A DNA stretch of 64,000 nt from Shinisaurus crocodilurus. Lineage: Eukaryota > Chordata > Lepidosauria > Squamata > Shinisauridae. Positions 1 to 11,120 of this stretch are shown piece after piece. The first letter of the stretch is position 1. The number at the start of each line of letters is the position of its first letter. Location of the stretch: NCBI GenBank assembly GCA_021292165.1, contig CM037877.1:81127691-81191690 (forward strand), given 5' to 3'. The notes under the pieces are model-generated. The model ran no database searches and had not been told where the DNA came from. It worked only from the letters and a program-made list of their open reading frames with translations. A program made the translations under genes and the position numbers.

Positions 1-974
1 TGCTCCATAAGCATTCATTATGCTCAGATGTCACTCTTGCGGATTGCCTTTTTTGTGGTGAGGGTCAAGGCAGTGGTGGACCTAAGAGGTGGGACTGCTT
101 GTGTCTCTTGTGTAACAGAGTAATCCTTGTTCCACTGCACATGTAGAACACTGGCCTGATTTTCTGTAGTATGGAGAGTTTTATTCCTTTTTGCTGGGGC
201 CCAGTGGCTCTTGCCCAGCTTTCCTGTCATTGGGTGTTGTTTTAGCTGCAGCAAAAGCACACATTTCCATTTCTCAGCAGGAAGAACCAGGTTGCCCAAC
301 TGTAGCTGAAAATATACTCAGAGCAGCCATTCTTATGCTTGTCAGCAGAGGGGAAATCAATAGCTCTACCTAATACAAATTCTGATGAGAACTCTAAAAA
401 GTTTACACTAATTCAGTCTCTTAAAAGTATTTAAAACTGTGGCACACTGCTGCAGACAGAAGCACCCCTTCATCCTCCTAATATCTGGTATCAACAGTAT
501 CTCTCAGCACTGAGTGGTCACCATGCTCTGGAGACAATAATGTGCTGGCCACCATATTGAATTGATTGGCTAAAAGTAATGAAACTGGTGCCAGGTTCAT
601 GCATGTTTATTACTTAATCTCTCCCCATCTCATTACTTATAGCTGAAAGTGTAAACTCTCTCCTTTGAAAATTATTATGTTTGATATGGACATGAAAGCT
701 ATGTCTGTCATGGCTCTTTATCACATAGAAATCATCACTTGAAGATCTGCTGCAGTCACCAATTAAGCAATATGCACAAATGAACATGGCCTCTGAGCAT
801 CCATAACTAGTGGTGACCACCAAACATAATTATTACATGCCCGCCATCAATTCAGGACAAGGTGAACTGTGCTGGTGATGCCTGTAGGACAAAGCAGACA
901 TTTTGTGAGATAAACCATATGATTCAAGCAATAATATATATATATACAACAGAAAGTAAAACAAGTCATTAGCT
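1..974. other. Non-coding, probably PRUNE2 intron
   Basis: No exon-like ORF with splice sites and no recognisable transposon protein is visible on either strand. The stretch is AT-rich ordinary intronic or intergenic sequence with a short AT run near 933-946. Assigning it to a PRUNE2 intron is inference from the downstream exons, because the previous exon was not found in the window. Confidence 0.5.
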
Positions 975-1074
975 CAGCCTTCCCCAACCTGGCACCCTCC
1001 AAATGTGGTGGACTGGAACTCCCATAATTCCCAGCCAGCATGGCCAATGGAAGACACCAGGTTGAGAAAGGCTG
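975..1074. repeat. Palindromic hAT-like foldback element, family A, copy 1
   Basis: The two ends are imperfect inverted complements: CAGCCTTCCCCAACCTGG on the left and CCAGGTTGAGAAAGGCTG on the right. The middle carries the ACTCCCAT and CCAGCCAGCATGG blocks shared with other copies in this window. The flanks CATTAGCT (967-974) and CACTAGCT (1075-1082) match 7/8, which fits an 8-bp hAT-type target duplication with central TA. The element is non-coding. Confidence 0.65.
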
Positions 1075-2309
1075 CACTAGCTCATCTTGATTACCTACTT
1101 CCATGGAAACAAGATCTAGCACTTGTGTCCCATAGAGCTTGTGTCATCAACAGTAGAGCATTGTCTCTGAGATTCTTCTTTAAGCGGGCACCCAGTTCTG
1201 ATGCTTTGAAGGAAGGAAAAATTAGGTAGAAAAAATTCATCCTGATCTGAACTGATGTCTATTGAAGCATTACATAAATGGATCCTGCCAGGCTGACTCT
1301 CCTAAATTGTCATTTCCTCAGCTTTAAACTGGCTCTTTGCATCTCATCTGGGGAATTATTTCAAAAATTTTAAAATTCAAATCTATTTTTGTACTGAACA
1401 GTTTAGTTTTAGTTGATTTGCTATTTCTGTTTTCCTTCCATTTAAATAACTAACTTCTTCCACTGCATGAAGCCCATAATGTTTTTAAAAAACACGCACA
1501 GAACTTCTCACATCTTTATGCTAAGCTTAATTTGCCATCATTTCATCCTTAGCCCATAAAGTTACTTTTTTGAGTACCGTAATCTGTGGAGCTCGTCTCT
1601 ACTCTTGTTCCAGTTGGATTAATCCTCAGTGAATAACCTTAATTACAATGAAACCTAATATTCCAAACTGAGTTCTCACTAATCAGTTCTTAGTAGGGGA
1701 GGAGTCTCTCTTTCCTAGGAATGTTGTCAAGTTTATCCTGAAGTTTTATTGGCCACATAGTTCATCATCATCTTCAAAAGAATCTACATTTCTAGATTTG
1801 TGTCACTGTCATTTCTGCTTGACACATTGGCAATTAAATTTTTGGCATTTTTTTTAGTAGCTCAAGTAAGTTCATGAATATACAGTTATTACACTACATT
1901 TTTTAAAATTTCAGGCAGTCTGTAAGGTTATCTATTTCATTCTGTACCCATTTCCTGATCCTCAGTAGTATTGATAGTAGGTGCATATTATGTATCATCA
2001 GCAAATGCCATGCACACACTGCCATTCTCATTTCTATTGTCTTAAGTAGCAAACAGTCCTGCAATAGAGTTGGATTTCCTCATGTTGATGTATATACACT
2101 GCCTGGGACACCAGAACATCTGTCACTAAGGTGTTCTTACTTAAAAGTTTCTGCTTTGAAAGATATCAGGTGAGGTACAACTTCTGAAAACATCTTGGTA
2201 TGCTCTTGATCTTTTTGTCTAGGTCCTATCATACACTGTACACTTGACATCATTGGGCAGTAAATTCTGAACTAAGGTTCCGAAGTATGTGCAAGACTAG
2301 ATTCCAACT
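1075..2309. other. Non-coding intronic sequence, nothing specific seen
   Basis: AT-rich unique-looking sequence. No ORF here has supporting protein similarity, splice context or codon bias. No clear repeat was recognised. Confidence 0.5.
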
Positions 2310-2430
2310 AAAGTTATGTTTGTGCAACATGGTTGTGCAAGCGGTTGCGCAAGTAGTTACATAACCAGTTGTGTTAGTGGTTGTGCAAGTGTAATGCACA
2401 AGGGTAATGTGCAAGTGCTTGCACAACATA
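2310..2430. repeat. Cluster of TTGTGCAA-type motifs (C/EBP-like), imperfect short tandem repeat
   Basis: TTGTGCAA occurs at 2320-2327, 2333-2340 and 2381-2388. The perfect palindrome TTGCGCAA is at 2345-2352 and TTGCACAA at 2419-2426, with further half sites near 2395 and 2408. The first three are 12-13 bp apart, so the block looks like a decayed 12-13-bp tandem repeat. TTGCGCAA is the classical C/EBP dimer site. Whether any protein binds here is unknown. Confidence 0.5.
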
Positions 2431-3500
2431 AAGATTTTTCAGTGCTCTGGTAGTGGTATTTGAATTTGCGGAATGACACCATTGGCCACTGCCCTATATC
2501 AGCAAGCATGGTAGTGGCTGAGATCATGTTCTCAATTTTGCATGTTCAGATCTGCCAAAGCCACACATTACATTAGTGGCAAAAGATTCTTGGGCATTGA
2601 AACTGCCCTATGTGTACCTCTTACTGTCACCAAGGACACACATTTTAGATATTCAATAATTTTACCTATAAAGTGCATACTTTCATCTTTAATCAAATCT
2701 ATATTCCCACTGAGATGTGGAGCAGTGCTCTTATTCCATAGAACACTATTTGCATGAGAATACCCTACTTCAAGATTTTATCTTTAAAATGTTATCTGCA
2801 TGCTAAGAAAGAATGTGAGCTAAAGGAAACCATATAGTTGAGTACTATTTTTTTAGTTGAATATTTTGCCATATTATGAGTTCAGGCCTACATTTTTTAT
2901 TACCACTTTGGTCTTTTATGTAAGTATGTTCCTCTGCAACTAGCAAATCTTTTATTTTGTTTTTGTTTTTAAATCTGGAAAGTTAAATGCAATTATATTG
3001 ACATATGGTGATACTGTGATAAATCTTAAGGGTTAAAGGTTGAAGGAACCATGGCTTGTCAATTAGCAATGTAAATGAAACATTCATTATCCAGCATGCT
3101 GAGAAGTTGATGAACTGTACAATAAATCTGAGCTCAAGTTGCTACTGAGATAAGTCATTTTAGACAATACAGTATTTATGAGGATCAGGGACAGTGGTTT
3201 GAATTCCCTGATGAAATATTTGATTGTGTCTCCATTATTTTATAACAAATAAAGCAGAAATCCTGAAATCCTGAGTTAAATGTTAATGTAGCACAGAAAA
3301 TATTTAAGCAGTGAAAAAAGTTTTAATGTGTGCCCAGATGGGTAAAGTTATAGGATCAGCTTTAGTCCTTATTTCAGTGTAAATAGTCTTTTGTGATTGA
3401 ATTAATCTCCATTATCATTGGAAAAGATAACCAGAACCAAAATCAGATAAATTATTTGTGTGTTCAACTGTTCGAGAAAAGGATATAGGCTGTCTTTAAA
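2431..3500. other. Non-coding intronic sequence, nothing specific seen
   Basis: AT-rich sequence without recognised repeats or coding potential. The small ORF at 2542-2757 has no supporting features. Confidence 0.45.
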
Positions 3501-3504
3501 AAAG

Positions 3505-4010
3505 ATTAAGGGAGCAGTTCTATGCTCCCTGTGAGGCAGGCCAGTGGGCTGTCGGATGTTGTGGACCTCCCTCTTAGCAGTGAAGGAGGCCTGCCTTTGG
3601 AGAGGGAAATCTATTGCTGGAGGCCCTCTCTGGATGGTGGTGGACCTTTCTGCCACCGTGCTCCACTGGTTGTGGGGCCCAAAACAGGGCAGATTGGGGG
3701 GGGGGGGTCAGGCGCATGTGGAGGTCATGGTGAGGACCTGCTGGATCCTAGGCTCCCTCATTACCCCAACACCCCTCCAACACCGCCTCACAGAGCCAGA
3801 AACTACTCCAAGCCAAGATCAGGAGTAGTTAATGCCCTCCCACTGTAGGCAATGGGAGGGGGGATGGTGACCCTCCATTTCCTACTCTGGCCAGTGTGAG
3901 CTGAGAGGGGTTAGGTAATGGCTATAGCTCTGGCACAGATTTCCATCCACACACACAAACCCTCCACTGGTAGAATTGTGCTTCAGTTCTTAAATACAGA
4001 CTGCTAAAAG
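3505..4010. repeat. Moderately GC-rich block, probably an old unclassified transposon
   Basis: Composition shifts sharply from AT-rich to GC-rich between about 3505 and 3990, with a G-run at 3697-3706, then returns to AT-rich. The opening words GGGAGCAGTTCTATG resemble the start of the block at 29627 (GGGAGCAATCCTA), which suggests a dispersed repeat. No terminal repeats or target duplication were identified. The overlapping plus-strand ORFs (108 and 94 codons) are GC-rich, low-complexity and have no recognisable domain. Confidence 0.3.
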
Positions 4011-5162
4011 CTAGGATGGCTTAAAAAAGATGTGAAGAGTTGTGACTCTATTTTGTGGTCGCCTTCAAGAAGAAAAAAGGAGGTAATGTTGAATCCAGTG
4101 ACTGTTGCATCACTGCATTGTCACAAACCATGGTGGAAAACATTGTACTGGCATATTAAGTCAGTTGCACAGGTGTTCAATGTGGTATGCGTCCAGTGTT
4201 GGGATCTCTGTCCAGTATTGTCAGTATATTGCATGGGGACTGCGTATCATAGCAATTGAATTTGTGTGTCCATCCATTCTCTTTTCATTGCTATTGACAC
4301 TCAGTGCTAATGTGCTTTCTTAGCATTCATTTTTGTGCAGGGCCCTGATGGCATAAGGAGCGGTGGTGGCGGTGGCGGCTGGTTCTGTCTATGACACATT
4401 TGTTCCCGCTGCTAGTGCCTCCACATATGATGCCTCACCTTGTGGAAGTGAGAGCTCTGATGCTGGAATCACCAGCCCGCTGCCACCACTTGAGGTATTT
4501 CTCTTCCATTACGCTGTACCCTCAAGAATACCAGGTATGTTGCTGCTGTATGAACGACCAGCTCCAGTTTATGTGGGTATTGACCTCCACTAAGCCCACA
4601 CTGGATTAATAGTAATGTTTTTATTTTCTTATAAAGTAACAGTAACTGTTCATATTCTTCCAAAGTCAACTATGATAATAAAAAAAACCCAGCACAGATT
4701 TCTTACATTTATTACAGACCCAGATATCTAACCTCTTTCCCCATCAGCTTCCAGTCCAGCTCCCCACTTCAACTTCCAACTGTCCTAACTGTCTCTCCCC
4801 CCTTCAACTGTCAAAACCCTCTCAGAATCCCATGGACCAATCCCAGCCCAGGAATAAAGCTCAAATAGCATAAAGTTCCACCATCAGTACAGCTAACCCC
4901 AGCAATAGATATTATCTGAACTTTAATAAAAACAACAGCTCCCCCATTTTGCCACACTGTCTATATGGATAAGATCAGCACTGCCACTTTTGAGCATGTA
5001 AGGGGAGGCGGTACAAATTGTAAATTGAGCAGAAGTGTTTGACATATGATCTGCAATAGGAAATGCTGTGGTATATATATATATATTTATAGTGTGTAAA
5101 TTTGGACACTTATTGGTAAATGATTCATGTAATTGTTTTATCCTGTGTAAGTTCATTTTCAT
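4011..5162. other. Non-coding sequence, nothing specific seen
   Basis: Contains a short GGT/GGC-rich patch at about 4358-4382, a pyrimidine-rich patch at 4735-4810 and an AT run at 5072-5088. No coding evidence. Confidence 0.4.
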
Positions 5163-5368
5163 TCATTCACACCATTTCCCCCCACCCTTCCTTCAAGGAG
5201 CTCAGAATGGTGTGCATGGTTTCTCCCCTTTATCCTCACACAACCCTGTGAGGTAGGTTATACAGAGAAGTAATGATTACTGGCCTCAGGTCATCCAGTA
5301 AGCTTTGTAGCTGAGTGGGGATTTGAACATGTCTTCTCTCAGACTAGTCTGACATTCTAAGTCTAATC
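5163..5368 (-). repeat. CORE/MIR-like tRNA-derived SINE, antisense
   Basis: On the plus strand the order is pyrimidine-rich 3' part, CACAACCCTGTGAGGTAGGTT, GGTCATCCAGTAAGC, then GGGGATTTGAACATG. The last is an antisense tRNA B-box-like word, so the element lies on the minus strand. The same arrangement occurs at 13735-13925. It is old and diverged, with approximate ends. Confidence 0.55.
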
Positions 5369-5490
5369 CAGCCTTCCCTAGTCTGGTGCCCTCCAGATGT
5401 GTCAGACTGCAATTCCCATCATCCACAGCCAGCATGGCTAGATATGTTGGACTCCAAGACATCTGGGGGGCACCAGGTTGGGGAAGGCTG
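5369..5490. repeat. Palindromic hAT-like foldback element, family A, copy 2
   Basis: The left end CAGCCTTCCCTAGTCTGGTG pairs with the right end CACCAGGTTGGGGAAGGCTG, and the centre has the CCCATCATCC and CCAGCATGGC blocks. The flanks GTCTAATC (5361-5368) and TTTTAATC (5491-5498) match 6/8, consistent with an aged 8-bp target duplication. Confidence 0.65.
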
Positions 5491-6298
5491 TTTTAATCTA
5501 ACCACTGCACCACACTGGCCCTTGCCTAGCAAAACAAGTTATCAAAGGGAATATTATAACAACTCCCTTCTTGTACTGCCACCATGCCTGTCTCTGCCCT
5601 CATGTTCCTTATGTAGGCTGCAACAACAATACATTTCCAGAAATTGTGACATTTTGTACTGGTGCAACAGGTCTTGCATTCAATCCTTTCAACATTTGCA
5701 CTGGGCTAAAGAATTTAAACATAAGAATGTATTCCCACTTTTTAAAAAAATAGACACAAATAAAATAAAAACCACAAAATTACTGCTGTGCTACTTTAAA
5801 GCCTTAAGAAACATATTGTCTTAAAATATTTTGTGTTTGTCTGGGAAGTTACAGCCACCTAGTGGCTGGGAGATGTAGTTTCAAACAATTTCTCATTGTC
5901 CAAAGATACCCAAAGCTAATCAAATCCAAAAGCCACAGTAGTACAAAACCTTGGGGGGGCGGGGGGCTAACCATAGTGCCCCCAAATGGATCAGCTATTA
6001 TGAAATAGGTATTTTATATCATATACCTTTGAATTGTAAATTTATGGAAGATTCTGCTATCCACAAATGCCATTTTAGTTATAATTTGCTTCCCCATTAA
6101 AATTGTATACCAGTTACCTACCAATTATCTTCCACATGCAAATGCCACTTTTGTTGGAAATAAGAAAACATTGCAGGTTGTTTTCATATGGTGCATAATA
6201 AATATTCATGGTTCACAAGTTGCCTGAGACACCATCCAGGGAAAACACTGGACTGAAATCAATAGGATGTTATGTGTGCATTTTAGTTTCATGGATTT
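5491..6298. other. Non-coding sequence, nothing specific seen
   Basis: AT-rich, with a short G-run near 5952-5966. No repeat or coding feature recognised. The CCATT word at 6299-6303 is the left target duplication of the neighbouring LTR element. Confidence 0.45.
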
Positions 6299-6303
6299 CC
6301 ATT

Positions 6304-6386
6304 TGTGGCGGACCGAACCTGGTCCGTTGTGCGGGTTCGGCACCTTAAGGGTTTGCTCAACTGTGTGTGCTCTGGCTTTCTCCACA
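6304..6386 (-). repeat. 3' LTR (83 bp) of the Gmr1-like element
   Basis: Direct repeat of 11138-11220 with four mismatches. It begins TGTGGCGG and ends TTTCTCCACA, so the terminal inverted pentamer is TGTGG/CCACA. An internal hairpin, CGGACC-gaacct-GGTCCG, sits at 6310-6327. No AATAAA or TATA box is evident, and the length is very short for a gypsy-type LTR. Confidence 0.88.
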
Positions 6387-6399
6387 TCCCCCCCGCTTG
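6387..6399 (-). other. Polypurine tract
   Basis: On the minus strand CAAGCGGGGGGGA directly abuts the 3' LTR. This is the expected location and composition of the primer for plus-strand DNA synthesis. The G-run length may vary through polymerase slippage. Confidence 0.7.
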
Positions 6400-6434
6400 G
6401 GAAAGATGGCATTGGGGCTCCACCACCCCAATTC

Positions 6435-6834
6435 CTATCTACTTTCTTCCTGCGAGAAAGCCCTAGACAACCCATCAGCTAGAACGTTTTCCCTTCCCTT
6501 AATGTGCTGTACCGTGAAATCAAAGTCCTGCAATGCGAGGCTCCACCGTAGGAGCCTTCACCCGATCAAGCCAGCACAATGGGGAATGGTCAGTCTACAG
6601 TAAGAATCGTCTCCCTCAGAGGTAGGGTCGGAGCTTGGTCACGGCCCATACTACAGCCAAGCATTCTTTTTCCACCGTGGCTAGGCTGCGCTCCCTGGGC
6701 AGAGGTTTTTTGCTAAGATAAGTGATGGGGCGCAGCCCTTGCCCTGGCTGCTCTTGCAACAGAACAGCCCCATCCCGGCCTCTGAGGCTTTCAAGCCATC
6801 GAAGGCTACCTGACAGGCACTTGACCACTGGACC
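6435..6834 (-). pseudogene. RNase H domain and pol C-terminus (degenerate)
   Basis: The stretch encodes an RNase H-like segment in pieces. One ORF (6616-6828) includes TYLSKKPLPRERSLATVEKE and the AVVWAVTKLRPYL motif. It is followed, after in-frame stops, by TDHSPLCWLD and by a tail with GRENVLADGLSRAF. This tail word is the usual C-terminal signature of gypsy RT-RNase H before the tether or integrase. Pol then ends at a TAG (6435-6437), about 36 bp before the purine tract, so no integrase lies downstream. At least two internal stops make this a pseudogene. Confidence 0.8.
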
Positions 6835-8000
6835 TTAAGCGGCTGCTGCTTCTTGCACAAGTCCGAGAGGGGGGGCGGCTAGCTGACTAAAGTGGGGCAC
6901 GAATTTACAGTAATAGCCAGCTAGCCCCAAGAACGCCTGAACCTGCTTCTTGGTTGTCGGACGGGGCCAATTTTGGACCGAATCAACTTTGGCTGCGAGG
7001 GGTTTGATGTTCCCGCCCCCCACCCTGTGGCTCAGATACTCCACCTCCCCCAGCCTGACCTGGCACTTCTTTGCCTTCACAGTCAACCCCACCTTGTGAA
7101 TCCACTGGAAAATCTGGTGGAAATGTTGCAGATGCTGCTCCCAATCAGAGCTAAAAATGGTAATGTCATCTAAGTAAGCGCACACGAACTCCCCCAACCC
7201 ATTCAGGAGCCCGTTTACCAGCCTTTGGAAGGTCGCCGAACCATTCCGGACTCCGAAGGGGAGAGCAGTGAACTGAAAGAGCCCCAGATGGGTGACAAAG
7301 GCAGATTTCAGCACGGCATCTGGATCCAAAGGAACTTGCCAATACCCCCTTGGTTAAATCTAAGGTGGTGATGTACTTTGCCCCCCCCCCCAACCTTTCC
7401 AACAGGACATCCATGTTAAGGATGGGGTAGGGGTCAGGGACGGTCACCCTGTTGATCTTTCGGTAATCAACACAAAAGCGGACCCCCCCATCCTTTTTGC
7501 CCACCAGTACAATCGGGGAAGACCAGGGGCTGGAACTGGGCACAATGACCCCGAGGTCGAGCATGGCTTGGACCTCCTGGGCAATTACTTGGGCATGGGG
7601 ACCCACCGCCCGGTACGGGAGAGATTGCAAAGGGGGGCTGTCCCCCGTCAGAATTGTATGCTGCACCAGGGTGGTCTGACCCGGGCGGTCAGAGAACATG
7701 GGCTGGAAATCTTCTAGGACCTCTCTCATTTGGGCTTTCTGGTTCTTGGAAAGGGAAGGGGACAACTCGATTTCCTCTAGGCCTCCCCCTTGCCCCCATA
7801 CCCCCAGCAGGTCCCCTTCAGAAAAATCTTTGTCAGTACATTCTTGTACACATCTTACATCAATCGGTCGTTCTACATACAGTTTCAACATGTTCACATG
7901 GTACAGCTTATGCCACCCAGGCTGCCTTGGGAAGGCTACTTGATCATTTACCGCTCCCCCACCCTCTGCAGCACCGTTCCCAGACCTTCCCATTTCAGAC
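6835..8000 (-). pseudogene. Reverse transcriptase domain of the Gmr1-like element (frameshifted)
   Basis: Two overlapping minus-strand ORFs (7166-8002 and 6835-7329) hold the palm and fingers. Reading 5' to 3': a spacer, then the PLQSLPYRA and GVIVPSSSPWSSPIVLVGKK motifs, FCVDYRKINRVTVPDPYPI, then after a frameshift near 7330-7360 the FGVRNGSATFQRLV motif and the catalytic AYLDD box (aspartates about 7165-7170). The connection follows with FLGLAGYYCKFVPHFS. These are typical Ty3/gypsy RT motifs. The N-terminal part (YHVNMLKLY) is continuous with the integrase C-terminus, which shows directly that integrase is upstream. A C-run at about 7381-7392 marks a length-unstable site near the break. 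Confidence 0.88.
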
Positions 8001-9150
8001 ACAATTTATCAGTCCTTGTGGGTCTCAACACCCACACCTGGTTGCCCAGCTCAAAAGTCCATGGTACTGTGGTCCGATTGTACCACTTACTTTGTCGTTG
8101 CTGCGCCACCCTCAGATGCTGCTGGGCGGCCTCCCGTACATCTCTGAGTGTGTCTTGAAGCTGCTGCATGAACGTATGCATCAGCAGAGGAGAGTCGGTC
8201 ACAACCCCCTCCCACTCTGCCCTCAGCAAGGCTAAAGGTCCCCTTAGTTCTCGCCCAAACATTAGTTCATTTGGGGAGAATCCTAGGCTCTCCTGGGGCG
8301 AGTCCCGGTATGCAAACAACAGGTAGGGGAGAGCTTGGTCCCAAGTCCCGGGATTCTTGGCCGCATAGGCATGGATCATCTTCCCCAAAGTCTGGTTAAA
8401 ACGCTCAACCAGCCCATTAGTCTCATGGTGATATGGCACCGACGTCAAATGTTCCACGCCGCCCAGCTCCCACATTTTTTTGAACAGCTTGGACACAAAC
8501 CCCGTGCCACAGTCCGAAACAACAGTTTGGGGCATTCCTAGGCGGGCGAAAAGAGAGAGTCTTAGCCAGGCTGGTCGCAGAGATAGAGGCTAACGCAAAA
8601 GCCTCTGCATAGTGGGTGGCAAAGTCAATAACAGTCAATACAAATTTCTTTCCAGTCTTGGTGGGGGGATTCAGGGGACCTAGGATGTCGAGCCCCACTC
8701 TTTCAAAGGGGGTGCCGACCACCAGCAGGGGCTGTAGAGGGGCTTTGGGGTGGTCCCAATTATGCCCCACCCGTTGGCAAACATCGCAGGACCGGCAGTA
8801 CTCCCTCACTTCATTTGCCACTATTGGCCAGTAGAAGCCCTCAGTCACTCTAGCCAGAGTCTGCTTCTGCCCCAAATGTCCTCTCCAGGCTACATCGTGG
8901 GCTAACTGGAGTACTGCCCGGCGGTATTTCTTGGGTACCACCAACTGTCTTCTATCCAGACTGGACCCCCCCCCCCCTTAGGGATGAATTCTCGGTAGAG
9001 AGCTCCTGCATTCCATAAAAACCAAGCGGCCCAGCTTGCCGGTCCCGGAGGGGAAGCGCGGGTGGCCTCAGCTCGGCAGTCCTGCAGGGAGGGGTCCCTC
9101 TGTTGCTCCTCTTGGAATGCGGTCTGGGTCCCAAAGTCCCTCACCATTGG
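7880..9150 (-). pseudogene. Integrase (zinc-binding, DD35E core, C-terminal region), frameshifted
   Basis: The zinc-binding N-terminus shows H-x6-H-x29-C-x2-C (AHDVAWRGHLG to CDVC) at about 8777-8899. The catalytic core supplies D in GLDILGP (8687-8689), D in VVSDCGTG (8512-8514) and E in GLVERFNQ (8404-8406). The last two are separated by exactly 35 residues, the DD35E spacing. The C-terminal part ends in KLCLKWEGLGTVLQRVGE and runs into the RT spacer. There is a frameshift near 8540 between the first and second catalytic residues, and another near 7950-8000. The N-terminal lead-in around 9000-9147 is also broken at a C-run (8968-8977). Product role: insertion of the cDNA into host DNA. Confidence 0.88.
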
Positions 9151-9186
9151 GGCAACCCCTTCCCTTGGTTCTGAGTAGATTTCTTC

Positions 9187-9648
9187 TCAGGGGGGGGGTT
9201 GGCAGGGGGGGATGGAAGGATGTCGGGCTCCCTGGCCGCCTTGACCCCATTGTCTGAGCCAGGAGGGGATCGGGGTTCTGCCGACCCGGCGGGAGGGCAA
9301 TTGCTTGGCCCTACTATGGGTCACTACCCCCATCTTGTCCACCCGGAATGCTAGATCATTCGCTATTATGATCCCCCACTCCTTCTGTCCATGCACGATG
9401 ACATCCATCTCCCCCTCCCACCCCCGATACTTCACCCAAACTCGGGCCAGGGGAACAACTATATCTGGGGAGTTGTAGGGCTTTATAGCACAGGTGTGCC
9501 CCTGCAAAAACTGGGACTTCCTCACACTTCTCCAGGGTAGGGCAGTTACATCAGCCCCCGTGTCCCTATAACCCACATGGGGAACATTATTCACACAGAT
9601 GGACTCACAGAACTGGTTCTGGCTCCAGCGCATCTGCTCCGGGGACAC
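9187..9648 (-). pseudogene. Retropepsin-like aspartic protease
   Basis: The minus-strand ORF contains VGYRDTGADVTALP. The DTG catalytic triad is at 9556-9564 and is followed by a hydrophobic stretch and VHGQKEWGIIIANDLAFRVD, which resembles the second strand region of retroelement proteases. It lies after the gag zinc knuckle and before integrase, the usual place for protease. The C-terminal end of the ORF is proline- and glycine-rich and probably out of the original frame. Confidence 0.78.
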
Positions 9649-9861
9649 GATCCGCAGAAAGGATGCTTGGGGAACGGCTCCCGAGGAGTCCCACGCTCCG
9701 CAGGGTTGGTTCTGGTCCGGATCTTCTGAGTCATCGTCTTGGGAAGAGGCGGACTGCCTCTCCTCTCCGCTGTCCTCTGGGTTGCTTGAGGTTGGGGCGA
9801 CGACCCGTCCTACCTTCCCAGAGGAAGGACGATGCTCTCGGGGCTTGGCTAGGAGCTTGGG

Positions 9862-11007
9862 GCAATTCCGCTTGATGTGCCTGGGCTCCTTACAGTAAAA
9901 GCACCCACTGGTGCTAGGTTAGGAGTCCCCTTGGGCTGGGCAGGTGCCTTTTCACGGCTCCGTGAGGCACTCTTCTTGGTACCCCCCTTTCCCCCACTGG
10001 GATTGGGGTTACCCACCCGGTTCACCTTGGGCTGTCGACCGCCCCATCTGGTCAGCCAGTCAGCCAACTTCTAAGCAGGAGGTGGGCTCACGGTCCCGGA
10101 CTGCAGTGGCCAGGACTTCGGGGATGGTGGCAAAGAACTGCTCTTGAATCATCAGCTCCCGCAGCTCGGCCTCACTACCCCTTTCAGGTGGCCCCGATCC
10201 AGGCATCCCAGGCTTGCCCCAGCTGCGCTATCCAGGACCCATAAGTCTCTCCCTGCAGTGGGCGGCCACGCCTGAACTTGAGCTGGTAATGCTTGGCAGT
10301 AAGCGCAAAACATTGTCTCACAGCCTCTTTGAAAGTAATATAGTCCACTGGGGCCGCCTGAGTGTGGAGCCCCATGAGATCGGCCAGATCTCCACAGACC
10401 TGTGTCTGCAGGATGGACATTTGCAGGTTGTCCGGCACCAGCTGTTCCTGGCACGCTGCTTCAAATAGCGTGAAAAACATCAGGACATCCTGCCCCTGCT
10501 TATACACAGGGAATAACTTTCTGTCCCAGGTAGGTGGGCGGGGGCAAGGGACTGTGGCGGGTTGTTCCCCCTCCTCCGCTACCTGCATTCAGCCTGGCCA
10601 ACTCCAACTTCATCCGGAGCATCTCCTGTCTGTTGGTGGTGAGGTCTGTTGCCAGCGTAGTTGGGCGGGGTGAGTCCTCCCCCGCCTACTCCATCGGGGA
10701 CTGCCACTGGGTCTCCAACAGCTGCTGGAGCTCCATCCCCTGGGTCTTCCCCCAGGCTGGCACAGCCTTCGCTAGCTCCATTGCTGCCTTCCCCATCTCC
10801 CGGGGAAGCTCCCGGACCACCACCCGGCCTGGTGGGGTCCCACCTGCCAGGTCCTCCTTCCAGGGACCGGAACGAGTTGACCCCTGAGTCGGCACGGGCA
10901 GCCTCCACCGCTGCCTGTCTCACCTTCCACTCCATCCACGCCAAGGCTTCCCCTGTGGCCGGGGTTTTTGGCATGACAACTAATGGCCCTACACCTGAGG
11001 CTTCCAT
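9862..11007 (-). pseudogene. Gag region with CCHC zinc knuckle (broken)
   Basis: The first ATG that makes sense is at 11005-11007, about 130 bp inside the 5' LTR. An N-terminal glycine/proline-rich part (10579-11007) leads to a capsid-like helical part (10184-10588, with FFTLFEAACQEQLVPDNLQM and FKEAVRQCFALTAKHYQLKF). A zinc knuckle C-x2-C-x4-H-x4-C (CFYCKEPRHIKRNC) is encoded at 9862-9903. The three segments lie in different frames, so gag is disrupted at least twice. The capsid part looks like the gag family from which vertebrate SCAN-like domains are thought to derive, but that link is only a similarity by eye. Confidence 0.75.
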
Positions 11008-11120
11008 TGCCGGGCTACCTCAGTACTGGGTACAGTCTGCGTTCGAGCAAGCCACCTCTCAGCTCTAGTCTCGGTCAGTTCCGTCAGCTAAAACTCAATT
11101 TCCTTAGGGACTCAATGTCA

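Noticed and set aside
7654..8235. Plus-strand 193-codon ORF
   Set aside because: Antisense shadow of the integrase/RT region. No domain.
10661..11068. Plus-strand proline-rich ORF
   Set aside because: It is the shadow of the gag N-terminal region on the minus strand.
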